NCBI RefSeq assembly: GCF_000972385.1
Contig: NZ_JXTE01000015.1
Location: forward strand, 62,001-126,000
DNA: 64,000 nucleotides
Direction of reading: 5' to 3'
DNA from: Streptomyces sp. WM6386
Lineage (GTDB): Bacteria; Actinomycetota; Actinomycetes; Streptomycetales; Streptomycetaceae
This document shows positions 41,804-50,560 of this stretch, in pieces. The notes beneath the pieces were generated by a model. It saw nothing but the letters and a program-made list of their open reading frames with translations. It searched no databases and was not told the origin of the DNA. Positions within the stretch are counted from its first letter, which is position 1. Every line of letters starts with the position of its first letter. The translations under genes were made by a program, and so were the position numbers.

Positions 41804-42709
41804 ATGCAATTGGATTTGAACCTCCTCGCCGCGCTCGACGCGCTGCTGGAGGAGGGAAGTGTGGCCGGGGCGGCCGCGCGCCTGCACGTCACCGCCCCTG
41901 CGATGAGCCGGAGTCTGGGCCGGATCCGGCGCACGACCGGGGACCAGATCCTGGTGCGCACCGGTCGCACGATGACCCCGACGCCGTATGCGATCGCCGT
42001 CCGGGAACAGGTGCACGAGCTGCTGCACCAGGTCCAGGGAGTGCTGGCACCGAGCCATGAACTCGATCTGGCCACGTTGGAGCGCACTTTCACACTCCGT
42101 TGGCACGATTCCCTGGTCGCCCTGAGCGGCCCCGCACTGCTCGCGGCCGTGCGTGGACGGGCGCCGGGCGTGCGATTGCGTTTCGTCGCGGAATCGAGCA
42201 TCGACACCCCCGAGTTGCGGCGCGGTGAGGTCGACCTGGAGGCGAATGCCAACCGCCCGAGCGCACCGGAGATCCGTGCCGAGAATGTGGGCGAGACCCG
42301 CCTCGTCGTCGTCGTGAGGCAGGGGCACCCCCTCACCCGCGTCAGGACCGTCACCGCAAAGCAGTACGCCGCCGCTGAGCACATCACCGTCTCGCGACGT
42401 GGAAACCTCAGCAATGCCCTCGACGACGCCCTCGCGCAGCTCGGCCTCACCCGCCGCGTGGTGGCGACCGCTCCCACGGAAGCGGCCGCGCTGGAGTTCG
42501 CGCGCGGATCCGATCTCCTGCTCAGCGTCCCCGAAGCCACCACGCGGTCAGCGGTCGCCGACCTCGGCCTGGTCGTGCTCCCCCTCCCGCTCGAACTGCC
42601 GTCGGCGCCCATCTACCTGTCGTGGCATCAGCGCTACGACACCGACCACGCCCACGCCTGGCTGCGCGGGCTGGCGCGAACCGCGCTGGCCATGTGCGGA
42701 GCGTCGTAG
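41804..42709 (+). CDS. LysR-family transcriptional regulator
   Basis: ATG 41804 gives 301 residues. The helix-turn-helix is LDLNLLAALDALLEEGSVAG then AAARLHVTAPAMSRSLGRIR; the effector domain has RTGRTMTPTPYAIAVREQVH, VDLEANANRPSAPEIRAENV and LVVVVRQGHPLTRVRTVTAK. It belongs to the NodD/NahR-like half of the family (L.LL.AL..LL.E.SV..AA..L..T..A.S..L). It likely controls itself and the divergent IMPase/reductase pair. Confidence 0.93.
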   Translation: MQLDLNLLAALDALLEEGSVAGAAARLHVTAPAMSRSLGRIRRTTGDQILVRTGRTMTPTPYAIAVREQVHELLHQVQGVLAPSHELDLATLERTFTLRWHDSLVALSGPALLAAVRGRAPGVRLRFVAESSIDTPELRRGEVDLEANANRPSAPEIRAENVGETRLVVVVRQGHPLTRVRTVTAKQYAAAEHITVSRRGNLSNALDDALAQLGLTRRVVATAPTEAAALEFARGSDLLLSVPEATTRSAVADLGLVVLPLPLELPSAPIYLSWHQRYDTDHAHAWLRGLARTALAMCGAS

Positions 42710-42933
42710 TCGGCGCCGTCCGCGCACGGCCGGCCGCTGTACGGACTTGTAGCAGCAGTGGTTGAGCCCGTCGAAGAACACGGGTCGCCGTGCAGGACAT
42801 CGGCAAGGAAACTGGCTCACCCTTTCGCCACTCCTTGAGCGCATGATCCTGCTCGTCCCGGCAAGCGCCGCCGACAGACCTGGAGCACAAACGCGTCGAC
42901 GCCCTGGGGGTTCATCCCGCGTGGGCGCGTATC
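42710..42933. other. no gene seen
   Basis: A leftward frame holds PVFFDGLNHCCYKSVQRPAV, odd enough to be a scrap of something, but no start or family. Confidence 0.3.
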
Positions 42934-43491
42934 TCAGACACGGACGGAGTGGCGATCCAGCAGGGCACGAAGCCGCTCGACATCGTCGGCTGTGCTCAAC
43001 CCGCGCTTGGGCAGGACCTCAAGGCACATGATGTTGGGGTCCCGACTGAGCAGGACGAAGTGGCCGGGCGTCTCTCGGTAGCCCTGGAGGACCGACCACT
43101 TCTGGATGAGCGTGCTGTGGTCGTTGGCGGTGGTGATGCCGACATCGGACACGGCTGTGCGGTACTCGCCCTGTCCTCCGACAATGCGCTGCACCTGGGC
43201 AGCCTGCAAGCGCGGATAGCCGCCCACCACCAGGACGACGAACAGGAACAGAACGGTGGAGACCACGTCGACACTGCCGCGACTGATGGTGCTCAGCAGC
43301 CACTGTCCCACCCACAGTGCGAGAAACACGCCCCGCAGCACCAGCCCCCACCGCTTGATCCGCTGCCGGACCCGCAGGCCGACCAACGTGTCGGCGGGCT
43401 GAGGACGGTACACCAACTGCACCACCGCCTCGTCCCCGACATCGGCGGCACGTTCCTCGCCGTTGTCCATCATCTTCCGGCCTTCGGCCAT
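42934..43491 (-). CDS. YcxB-like membrane protein
   Basis: ATG 43491 follows GGGGAGGGACC. The 185-residue protein has an acidic cytoplasmic front, two helices (WGLVLRGVFLALWVGQWLLS and VDVVSTVLFLFVVLVVGGYP) and a carboxyl-terminal domain GEYRTAVSDVGITTANDHST, LIQKWSVLQGYRETPGHFVL and LEVLPKRGLSTADDVERLRA. This is the YcxB-like layout (two helices plus PH-like beta domain). Function unknown, cell membrane. Confidence 0.82.
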   Translation of the reverse strand: MAEGRKMMDNGEERAADVGDEAVVQLVYRPQPADTLVGLRVRQRIKRWGLVLRGVFLALWVGQWLLSTISRGSVDVVSTVLFLFVVLVVGGYPRLQAAQVQRIVGGQGEYRTAVSDVGITTANDHSTLIQKWSVLQGYRETPGHFVLLSRDPNIMCLEVLPKRGLSTADDVERLRALLDRHSVRV

Positions 43492-43818
43492 GGTCCCTCC
43501 CCGTAGAGACAACCCGCGGATCCTACCGGCGACGCCCACCGGCTGGGCCATCGACGGGGCGTCCACCGAACAGGCTCGTGGCGAGAGTGTTGAGCCAGCC
43601 GGGCAGTGCGGTGACGTCGTGCTGATCAAGCATCGCGGCGAACCCAGGGGCGAGTTCGTGAACGTGCGCCTGGAACCAGCGCCTGATGCCGACGTACAGG
43701 AAGCAGACCTCGCTCGGCTCAACTCCCCCACCTGATGAGGTTCTCCGAAACCTTCCACCGCAGTGCGGTTGATCCACCAGACTCGCCCTTGTTTCCAACG
43801 GAGATAGGGAAGGCAAGC
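43492..43818. other. no intact gene; leftward coding scrap
   Basis: A leftward frame (about 43540-43740) reads SEVCFLYVGIRRWFQAHVHE, LAPGFAAMLDQHDVTALPGW and LNTLATSLFGG, which looks like the end of a real protein, but the family is not recognised and the start is not clear. Confidence 0.35.
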
Positions 43819-44382
43819 ATGGCGAACAGCGCACTTCTGGTGATGGACGTCCAACGGGACGTCGTGGCCATCGCCGACGACGGTTCCGGATATCTGCCGC
43901 GCTTGCGCAGAGCGATCGACGGTGCCCGGGCTGCCGGCATACCCGTGATCTACGTGGTGATGGGGTTACGGCCGGGCGATCCGCAAGTCAGCCCTCGCAA
44001 CAGGGTGATGGCGAACGTCGTGCGGGCCGGCCTGTTCACCGAGGGCGCCCCTGGCACCGAGATTCATGACGACGTTGCGCCCCAGCAGGGCGACGTGGTG
44101 GTTACCAAGAGGCGGGGCAGCGCGTTCTCGGGCAGCGACCTCGACTTGGTACTCAGGGCTCGCGATATCGACAGCCTCGTTCTCACCGGCATCGCCACCA
44201 GCGCGGTAGTGCTGTCCACCCTGTGGCATGCCATCGATCTGGACTTCGGCCTCACCGTCCTGGCGGATGCCTGCCTCGACACCGACCCCGAGGTGCACAC
44301 GATGCTCACCGAAAGGCTGTTCCCGCAGTGGGCAGATGTCGTCGCCGTCGAGGACTGGCTCAAGGTCATCGCACGGCAATAG
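43819..44382 (+). CDS. isochorismatase-fold protein lacking the catalytic Cys
   Basis: ATG 43819 follows GGGAAGGCAAGC. The 187-residue protein has ALLVMDVQRDVV (Asp), a Lys in VVVTKRRGSAFSGSDL, and VLTGIATSAVVLSTLWHAID, where cysteine hydrolases have C in the place of the second V. The D-K-C triad is therefore incomplete, a trait of a common subgroup with the sequence ATS.VVLST. It cannot act as a normal amidase; role unknown. Confidence 0.85.
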   Translation: MANSALLVMDVQRDVVAIADDGSGYLPRLRRAIDGARAAGIPVIYVVMGLRPGDPQVSPRNRVMANVVRAGLFTEGAPGTEIHDDVAPQQGDVVVTKRRGSAFSGSDLDLVLRARDIDSLVLTGIATSAVVLSTLWHAIDLDFGLTVLADACLDTDPEVHTMLTERLFPQWADVVAVEDWLKVIARQ

Positions 44383-44462
44383 TGACCGTCCGGACTCTCG
44401 CATGCTGGGCAAGACGGCATCGCCTCCCACCCTCCGGGGGAGGTCAGCCCTCCTCGCCCCCA
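44383..44462. other. intergenic
   Basis: Short space between the isochorismatase-fold gene and the TPR scrap. Confidence 0.3.
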
Positions 44463-44645
44463 CCGACCCACGGCGGCACGAGTCGCTTCCAGGCCCGGGC
44501 CCTCGCCGGTCTCGCCACGGCCCTGGAACAGTGCGGCGAACTGACCGAGGCCCGCGCCCACTTCACGGAGGCCCACCGCCTGTTCGTCACGGCCGGCGAC
44601 ACGACCTCCGCCGCCGACACGACGACCGCCCTGGCACGCCTCGCG
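44463..44645 (+). pseudogene. TPR segment of an AfsR/SARP-type regulator
   Basis: SRFQARALAGLATALEQCGE followed by LTEARAHFTEAHRLFVTAGD matches the last TPR repeats of actinomycete AfsR-like regulators or NB-ARC ATPases (ARAL.GLA.A....GD...A..H...A..L). Everything upstream is missing. The next bases, to about 44820, hold another open frame (LELDEQGEPVKELPPGEPDI) of unknown origin. Confidence 0.5.
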
Positions 44646-44970
44646 GGAAAATCCGGTTGCGGAAGACGCGGTCCGCGACGGAGCACCTCGAACTGGATGA
44701 GCAGGGAGAACCGGTCAAGGAGCTGCCCCCGGGGGAACCGGACATCGAGCCCTGGGAACGCCAGCTCCATTGGCCGCAGACCGGCGCGGCTGCGAAACCG
44801 CCTCCCAGCCGTCACTTGAAAGCTCAACTGGGTACCGCTTCGGTGAAATTGGGGTCAACAGCGGAAGCAGAGTGCTAGACATCGGAACGATCCGATCTGA
44901 ACAACACATTGTGACCGTCTCGTTGAGGAGAGTGTCGAACACGAGGCGGGTCCAAGCCGATAGGACGACC

Positions 44971-47085
44971 GTGTCGCACACCCCCACTGCCGCGGGCCGA
45001 AGATTCGGTGCCCGCAACTTGCGTGTGGCCCAAAAACTTCAGGCCATCCTGCTGATCCCGGTGCTCGTCGCCCTCGTCCTCGGCGGCGTACGGGTCAAAC
45101 GCTCCGTCGACACCTGGCAGACGGCCAAGGACGCGGTCCGTGTGGCGGAACTGGTCCAGGCGGCGAACACCTACGCCAGCGATGCCATCAACGAACGCGA
45201 CGTCTCGGTCATCCCGTTGGTGAAAGGCGAGCGCAACTCCGACACCGTCGCCAAGGCCCGGCAGATCACCGACCAGGACGCAAAGAAGTTCGACGAGGCG
45301 GTCGCCCGTATGCCGAGCACCGCCAGCCTCGAGCGCCGGGTCCAACTCGTCCGCGCGGGCGAGAAGCGGCTCGCGACAGTACGCGCCAACGCTTTCACAT
45401 CCAGCCTGACCGGCGTGCAGACCGAGGAGAGCTACCACGCCGTGCAGCACCCGCTGATGGAAATCTCCAACGAACTGGGCTTCGGCATCAGCAGCCAGGC
45501 CACCTTCGGCCGCACCCTGTACGCCATCTCACTCACCCAGGCGGCCGAGTCGCTGATCCGCGCCATCGGCACCCACCTCCTCATCGAGGACCGAAGCAGG
45601 CTCGCCAAGGGGGAACTCCAAGCCCAGCTCGCCTCGTTCAGCTCCTACATCTACCTCGAACAGATCGCGCTGCAGGAGTACGCCGGCTTCGCCGGCACCG
45701 ACGACATGGCCCGGTTGCGCAAGGCGCTCGCGAACGCGGAGGTGAAGGGGCGGCAGCAGATCGCAGAGGCCCAAACGCGGGCCGAGGCAGCCGGGCGGAC
45801 CTTCGTCCCCCCGCCGGGTCTGGACGACATGACCAGCGCCATCGCCTCCGGCGCGACAGCGACACAACTCACCGAACGGGGCATCACGCCCGAGACGTTC
45901 TTCGCCGCCTCCACCCTCAGCTTCGACACCTACCGCAGTGTCGAGGTATACCTCGCCGGCACCGCGCTGGCCGAAGCCCACGACATCGCCGACGACGCCC
46001 GCAACGACGCCATCGTCAACGCAGCGCTCGTACTCGCCTCCATCCTCCTCGCCTTCCTCCTCGCGAACTGGGTGGCCCGCACGATGAGCACCAGCATGCG
46101 CCGCCTCAGCGCCTCCGCCCACGCCATCGCCGCACAGCGGCTGCCGGCCCGGCTGACCCAGCTCACCCGCGCCGTCCCGGGCCGGGTCGACTCCGACGTC
46201 GAACCCATCCCCATCACCAGCACGGACGAGATCGGCGAAGTCGCCCGCGCCTTCGACCACGTCCACCGCGAAGCCGTCCGGCTCGCCGCCGAACAGGCTC
46301 TGCTGCGCGCCAACATCAACACGATCCTCGGCAACCTGGCGCGCCGCAGCCAGTCCCTCATCGAGCGCCAGCTCGCCATGATCTCCGACCTGGAGGACAG
46401 GGAAGCCGACCCCGACCAGCTGGAGAACCTCTTCCAGCTCGACCACCTCGCCACACGTGTGCGCCGCAACGGCGAAAACCTCCTGGTGCTCAGCGGCGAG
46501 ACTCCCGCCCAGCAGTGGGATCAGCCCATGCCTCTCGTCGACGTGGTCCGCGCCGCGGTCTCGGAAGTCGAGCAGTACGAGCGCATCCAGCTCTCCGGCA
46601 TCCCGGAAGCCGAGATCGACGGGCGCGCCGTCAACGACCTGGTCCACCTGCTCGCCGAACTCCTGGAGAACGCCGCAGCCTTCTCCTCCCCGCACGTCCC
46701 GGTCCACATCACCGCCGCACGACTGCCCGACGGCCGGACCATCCTCGAGATACACGACCAGGGCATAGGCCTGCCCCACGAGGAGCTCGCGGACATCAAC
46801 CGCATCCTTGCCGACCCGCCCACCGTCGACGCCGCGATCTCCCAGCGCATGGGTCTGTTCGTGGTGGGCCGACTGGCCGACCGACACGGCGTCCGAGTTC
46901 AGCTACGCCCCTCCCAGGATGAACAGGGGACCACGGCGCTGGTGATGCTGCCCCAAACGATCACCCATCGAGCGGCGAACGACGAACCCGACGCCGACAC
47001 CATGGCCCTGGTCGCATTCGTGGACAGTCCCTTCACCAAGGACGCCCCACACACCAACGAAACGTGGCACAACCAGCCGTCCTGA
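44971..47085 (+). CDS. sensor histidine kinase with NIT (nitrate/nitrite sensing) domain
   Basis: GTG 44971 follows AGGACGACC. The 704-residue protein has helix 1 (QAILLIPVLVALVLGGVRVK), a large extracellular NIT domain (about 45-350), helix 2 (NAALVLASILLAFLLANWVA), HAMP, then the dimerisation region LRANINTILGNLARRSQSLI, ERQLAMISDLEDREADPDQL. The ATPase has N-box LLAELLENAAAFSSP and G-boxes HDQGIGLPHEEL and QRMGLFVVGRLADRHG. Such kinases usually head conservons (with roadblock, DUF742 and a small GTPase); none of these follow. The signal and partner are unknown. Confidence 0.92.
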   Translation: MSHTPTAAGRRFGARNLRVAQKLQAILLIPVLVALVLGGVRVKRSVDTWQTAKDAVRVAELVQAANTYASDAINERDVSVIPLVKGERNSDTVAKARQITDQDAKKFDEAVARMPSTASLERRVQLVRAGEKRLATVRANAFTSSLTGVQTEESYHAVQHPLMEISNELGFGISSQATFGRTLYAISLTQAAESLIRAIGTHLLIEDRSRLAKGELQAQLASFSSYIYLEQIALQEYAGFAGTDDMARLRKALANAEVKGRQQIAEAQTRAEAAGRTFVPPPGLDDMTSAIASGATATQLTERGITPETFFAASTLSFDTYRSVEVYLAGTALAEAHDIADDARNDAIVNAALVLASILLAFLLANWVARTMSTSMRRLSASAHAIAAQRLPARLTQLTRAVPGRVDSDVEPIPITSTDEIGEVARAFDHVHREAVRLAAEQALLRANINTILGNLARRSQSLIERQLAMISDLEDREADPDQLENLFQLDHLATRVRRNGENLLVLSGETPAQQWDQPMPLVDVVRAAVSEVEQYERIQLSGIPEAEIDGRAVNDLVHLLAELLENAAAFSSPHVPVHITAARLPDGRTILEIHDQGIGLPHEELADINRILADPPTVDAAISQRMGLFVVGRLADRHGVRVQLRPSQDEQGTTALVMLPQTITHRAANDEPDADTMALVAFVDSPFTKDAPHTNETWHNQPS

Positions 47086-47114
47086 CCCAGGCTGTCCGAC
47101 CAGGGAACCAAGCG

Positions 47115-47141
47115 GCACGGTCCGGTACGAGGTGACCGTGC
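47115..47141. terminator. candidate hairpin after the histidine kinase gene
   Basis: GCACGGTC and GACCGTGC form an 8-bp perfect stem with an 11-base loop between two convergent genes. Confidence 0.45.
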
Positions 47142-47214
47142 GGCGGGATCGCCAAAGGAATACAGGAGCGGTTCAGCCGGGTCACACGGATGCGCAATCC
47201 CTGGTCCAGCCGGA

Positions 47215-47643
47215 CTACGTCAGGACGAGAGGCACGGTGATGGTGAGGTGTTCGTCGGTGGTCGGCAGGGCGGTGGCAAGAGCGTTCATACGAGCCACGA
47301 GGTGACCGATCACCCGGCTGGTCAGTTCCTCGTCCCACTGCGCTGTGCCTTCCGGTGGCAGGCACATCTCCTCCCCAGCAGGCGGGTTGCCACCGAGATA
47401 GCGCGCGGTGTCCATGTTGACGACCCAACAGGCCAGTGCGATCTTCACCTGCCCGGGAGCCGCCCACTGCGCCCGTACGTGGGCGCACATGCTGAAGTCG
47501 TCCCCGCCGAATGTGACTGTCGTGGAGAACGACCTGCCACGGGGGTACTGCCGTATCAGCTTGAGTACTGCTGGTTCCACAACGGCTCGCGCCATAGGTT
47601 CCGTAAACACCGTCTGCCCCCTGTCGAGCCTGGCCTTCAGCAT
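47215..47643 (-). CDS. hypothetical protein
   Basis: From ATG 47643 the 142-residue protein reads MLKARLDRGQTVFTEPMARA, FGGDDFSMCAHVRAQWAAPG, QVKIALACWVVNMDTARYLG and TTDEHLTITVPLVLT. It looks like a real soluble protein with mixed alpha/beta content. I know no family. The start is uncertain, since the frame is open further upstream to 47880. It is convergent with the kinase and divergent from the DUF574 methyltransferase. Confidence 0.6.
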   Translation of the reverse strand: MLKARLDRGQTVFTEPMARAVVEPAVLKLIRQYPRGRSFSTTVTFGGDDFSMCAHVRAQWAAPGQVKIALACWVVNMDTARYLGGNPPAGEEMCLPPEGTAQWDEELTSRVIGHLVARMNALATALPTTDEHLTITVPLVLT

Positions 47644-47818
47644 CCCAGACGGGGCCTGCGACGCACAGGTCGCCTGCCGCCCCCGGCCCGTGCCTCGCCG
47701 GGGTCGGCCGCGGCGGTCGGGATTCTGTAGAGACGGTGGATGCGCCAAGTGCCTTGTCCCTAGGATGTATTGCCAGATGCACCGGTCAGCTCGGTGCGGT
47801 ACTCGACTGGGGGAGACG

Positions 47819-48637
47819 ATGGAGTCCGGGAAGCGGTTGTCCACCAAGATCGACGCCACGGTTCCGACGGCCGCGCGCATGTACGACTACTACCTGGGCG
47901 GCAAGGACAACTACGCGGTCGACCGTGCCGCCTGCGAGGAACTGGACAAGGTGGTGCCCAGCACCCGGGCACTGGCGCTGAACAACCGGCGCTTCCTGCA
48001 GCGGGTGGTGGGGACGCTGGCGCAGGAGTACGGCATCCGGCAGTTCCTGGACCACGGGTCCGGTCTGCCCACGCAGAACAACGTGCACCAGGTGGCCCAG
48101 CGCATCGATCCGACCTCGTGCGTCGTGTACGCGGACAACGATCCGATGGTTCTGGTGCACGGCCGGGCCCTGCTGGACCAGAACGACCGCACCGCCGTGA
48201 TCCAGGCCGACCTGCGCGACACCGACGTGATCTTCTCCCACCCCGACACCCAGCGGCTGATCGACTTCTCGCAGCCGGTGGGCGTGCTGTTCAACTCGGT
48301 GTTCCACTGCATTCCGGACAGCGACACGGAAGGCCCGCTCGCGGTGGTGAAGCGGGTGACCGAGCGGCTCGTGCCCGGCAGTTTCCTGGTGATGTGCCAA
48401 CTGGTCAGCGAGGACCCTCAGGTGCGGGACTTCGTCACCGACTTCATGGACAAGGCCACGCAGGGGCACTGGGGTCGGGTGCGCGAGGAGAAGGACGTCG
48501 CGCAGTGGTTCGAGGGGCTGGAGATCCTCGAGCCCGGCCTGGTGGAAGTGTCCACCTGGCGGCCCGACACCGAAGTGGCTCCGCGTCAGCAGACCCACGA
48601 ATGGGTCGAGTTCGGCGGATGTGGCCGCATCCTGTGA
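47819..48637 (+). CDS. SAM-dependent methyltransferase, DUF574 family
   Basis: ATG 47819 follows GGGGGAGACG. The 272-residue protein has the DUF574 hallmarks: ARMYDYYLGGKDNYAVDRAA, NNRRFLQRVVGTLAQEYGIR, QFLDHGSGLPTQNNVHQVAQ, VVYADNDPMVLVHGRALL and PVGVLFNSVFHCIPDSD. Streptomyces genomes hold many paralogues, often beside XRE/DUF397 pairs as here. The substrate is unknown. It is convergent with the XRE gene, with 12 bases between stops. Confidence 0.93.
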   Translation: MESGKRLSTKIDATVPTAARMYDYYLGGKDNYAVDRAACEELDKVVPSTRALALNNRRFLQRVVGTLAQEYGIRQFLDHGSGLPTQNNVHQVAQRIDPTSCVVYADNDPMVLVHGRALLDQNDRTAVIQADLRDTDVIFSHPDTQRLIDFSQPVGVLFNSVFHCIPDSDTEGPLAVVKRVTERLVPGSFLVMCQLVSEDPQVRDFVTDFMDKATQGHWGRVREEKDVAQWFEGLEILEPGLVEVSTWRPDTEVAPRQQTHEWVEFGGCGRIL

Positions 48638-48649
48638 CGGAGCGGCCGC

Positions 48650-49570
48650 TCACTGGCCCTCGTAGCGCAGCTTGACGGTCTCGCGCAGACGGTCGAGGGA
48701 GTCACGGGGGCTGAGCGCGTCGTCGGCCAGTTGGTCCAGCGCCACGCGGTACTGCTCGGTCTCGTCACGGTCCTCCAGGAACGTGGCGCTTCTGATGTGC
48801 TCCAGGTAGACGATGTCCGGGAGGTCGAGGCCGCCGAAGCGCAGGTAGGTGACCGGGATGGCCGGTGCGGACGCGTTGGTCACGTCCAGGGGTACGACCT
48901 GCACGACGACGTGCGGCTGCTCGGCCATCTCGATGAGGTGCTCCAGCTGTTCGCGCATGATCTCGCGGCTGCCCAGGATCCGCAGCAGCACCGACTCGTC
49001 GACGATCGCCCACAGCTGGGGCGCGTCCGGCCGCGCCAGCAGCTCCGCCCGCTTCATGCGCAGTTCCACGCGGCGGTTCACCTCGCGGCTCGGGGCAGCG
49101 GGCAGGCCTCGCTCCACGACGGCACGCGTGTAGGCGGGCGTCTGCAGCAGTCCGGGAACGTACTGGATCTCGAACGTACGGATGGAATCGGCCGCTTCCT
49201 GCAGCCCGACCAGCCGGTCGAACCACTCCGGCATCAACCGCTTGTCGAAACGCTGCCACCACCCGGGCTCACCCGCCCGCCGCAGCAGCTGCAACAGGAC
49301 GGACGCCTCGTACTCCTCCGTCTTGTAGAACTCCAGCAGCGCGCGGACATCGTCCTCGGTGGGTGGCCGGCGGCCCTTGCCCGCCTCGATGCGGGACAGC
49401 TTCGCCGGACTGAACCCCACGGCCCGAGCCGCCTGCTCCTGCGCCACGCCCGCGTCCTCGCGCAGGCCCGCCAGCTGCACGCCGACCAGCATCTTCAGCA
49501 AGGTCGGGGCGGGCTCGGTGCGCTGCAGGTACGGCTCGAGACGGGAGACACGCGGCGACTCGGAGGGCAT
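48650..49570 (-). CDS. XRE-family regulator with DUF5753 (Scr1/WhiJ-type)
   Basis: ATG 49570 gives 306 residues. The helix-turn-helix is LVGVQLAGLREDAGVAQEQA then ARAVGFSPAKLSRIEAGKGR; the DUF5753 part includes IRTFEIQYVPGLLQTPAYTR, WAIVDESVLLRILGSREIMR and QVVPLDVTNASAPAIPVTYL. It is the DNA-binding partner of the small DUF397 protein upstream on the same strand. WhiJ-type pairs control development or antibiotic timing in Streptomyces. The ATPase gene beside it, divergent, completes the usual trio. Confidence 0.94.
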   Translation of the reverse strand: MPSESPRVSRLEPYLQRTEPAPTLLKMLVGVQLAGLREDAGVAQEQAARAVGFSPAKLSRIEAGKGRRPPTEDDVRALLEFYKTEEYEASVLLQLLRRAGEPGWWQRFDKRLMPEWFDRLVGLQEAADSIRTFEIQYVPGLLQTPAYTRAVVERGLPAAPSREVNRRVELRMKRAELLARPDAPQLWAIVDESVLLRILGSREIMREQLEHLIEMAEQPHVVVQVVPLDVTNASAPAIPVTYLRFGGLDLPDIVYLEHIRSATFLEDRDETEQYRVALDQLADDALSPRDSLDRLRETVKLRYEGQ

Positions 49571-49674
49571 CCTGACTCCCGGTGGGCAGAAGGCAACAGC
49601 CTGCATTATCGCACCGGTTGGCCGCTGCGCGCATGTCCGGGCCCGCGACCGGTGCGGACGGCGCGCATCCCCTT

Positions 49675-49905
49675 TCACATGAGGTCGTCGAACTCGCCGT
49701 CCTTCACACCGGCCAGGAAGGCCGCGACCTCGGCGGACGTGTAGACCAGCGCGGGGCCGTGCGGATCACGGGAGTTGCGTATGGCCACGCCTCCCTCGGT
49801 CAGGGGCGCCACCTCGACGCAGTTGCCCTCGGCGTTGCTGTGGCGGCTCTTGGTCCAGCGGACCTCCAGTGAACTCGCTTGCACCCCGTTCGGAACTGAT
49901 GGCAC
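49675..49905 (-). CDS. DUF397 small regulatory protein
   Basis: GTG 49905 lies six bases after GAGGAG and is preferred over ATG 49923. The 76-residue protein reads ASSLEVRWTKSRHSNAEGNC, VEVAPLTEGGVAIRNSRDPH and PALVYTSAEVAAFLAGVKDG, a textbook DUF397 sequence (W.KS..S...G.CVEVA......V.VRDSK.P.GP.L.....W..F). It is thought to act with its XRE partner, possibly as an antagonist. It sits 104 bases upstream of the XRE gene. Confidence 0.95.
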   Translation of the reverse strand: MPSVPNGVQASSLEVRWTKSRHSNAEGNCVEVAPLTEGGVAIRNSRDPHGPALVYTSAEVAAFLAGVKDGEFDDLM

Positions 49906-50055
49906 TGCAGTCTCCTCGCGCATGACTGGCTCGATCCACACGTGCAATTTCTCGTGAAATTGCACGGACTGGCTGTCGACGTGGATAATAACCCCGTCGC
50001 CAACCTCCGTGCTGGCGCCCAGTTCTGACGTCCTGACGCCACCTCAGGAGATGCC

Positions 50056-50559
50056 GTGTCGCAGCCCGCGCGCCCAGCACCCTGGTCTGGCCCGGCCGTG
50101 CTCCCGGCACACCGGGCCGCGCCCCCCGCCGCCGCTCCGCGCCCCACCGGCAGGAGCGCCACCCTGCGCCTGCCCGGCAGCAGCGAGGGATGCGCACAGG
50201 CACGCGAGTTCACCGAACGCGTGCTGGGCGAGTGGGAGTTGGGCCAGTGCCGGGACGACGCACTGACCGTCGTCTCCGAACTCGCCGCCAACGCCGTCCT
50301 GCACGGCCGAAAGAGCGACACCCTCGACGACGGAGAGTCCGAGGTCTGGCTGCGACTCACACGCCGCACGACCCACCTGGTGTGCGCCGTGACCGACCAG
50401 GGCGACGGACTTCCGCACACGGCGCACGCACCGAAAGTGCTCAGCGAACACGGCCGTGGCCTGTTCATCGTCGAGGCCCTCGCACAGCACTGGGGATGGA
50501 CCCGCCACACACCCCACTACAAGACCGTCTGGGCCATGCTGCCCACAGGGCGCGCCTGA
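50056..50559 (+). CDS. ATP-binding anti-sigma-type (RsbW-like) regulatory kinase
   Basis: GTG 50056 follows AGGAGATGCC. The 167-residue protein has an ATPase of the GHKL type: ALTVVSELAANAVLHGRKSD (N-box), CAVTDQGDGLPHTAHAPKVL (G1) and SEHGRGLFIVEALAQHWGWT (G2). Such proteins bind sigma factors or anti-anti-sigma partners. It is divergent from the DUF397 gene, forming the known XRE/DUF397/ATPase set, and its stop lies one base before the next gene. Confidence 0.93.
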   Translation: MSQPARPAPWSGPAVLPAHRAAPPAAAPRPTGRSATLRLPGSSEGCAQAREFTERVLGEWELGQCRDDALTVVSELAANAVLHGRKSDTLDDGESEVWLRLTRRTTHLVCAVTDQGDGLPHTAHAPKVLSEHGRGLFIVEALAQHWGWTRHTPHYKTVWAMLPTGRA

Positions 50560-50560
50560 C

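Noticed and set aside
45529-46887. A 452-codon leftward open frame
   Set aside because: Antisense to the histidine kinase; composition is the mirror of GC-rich codons.
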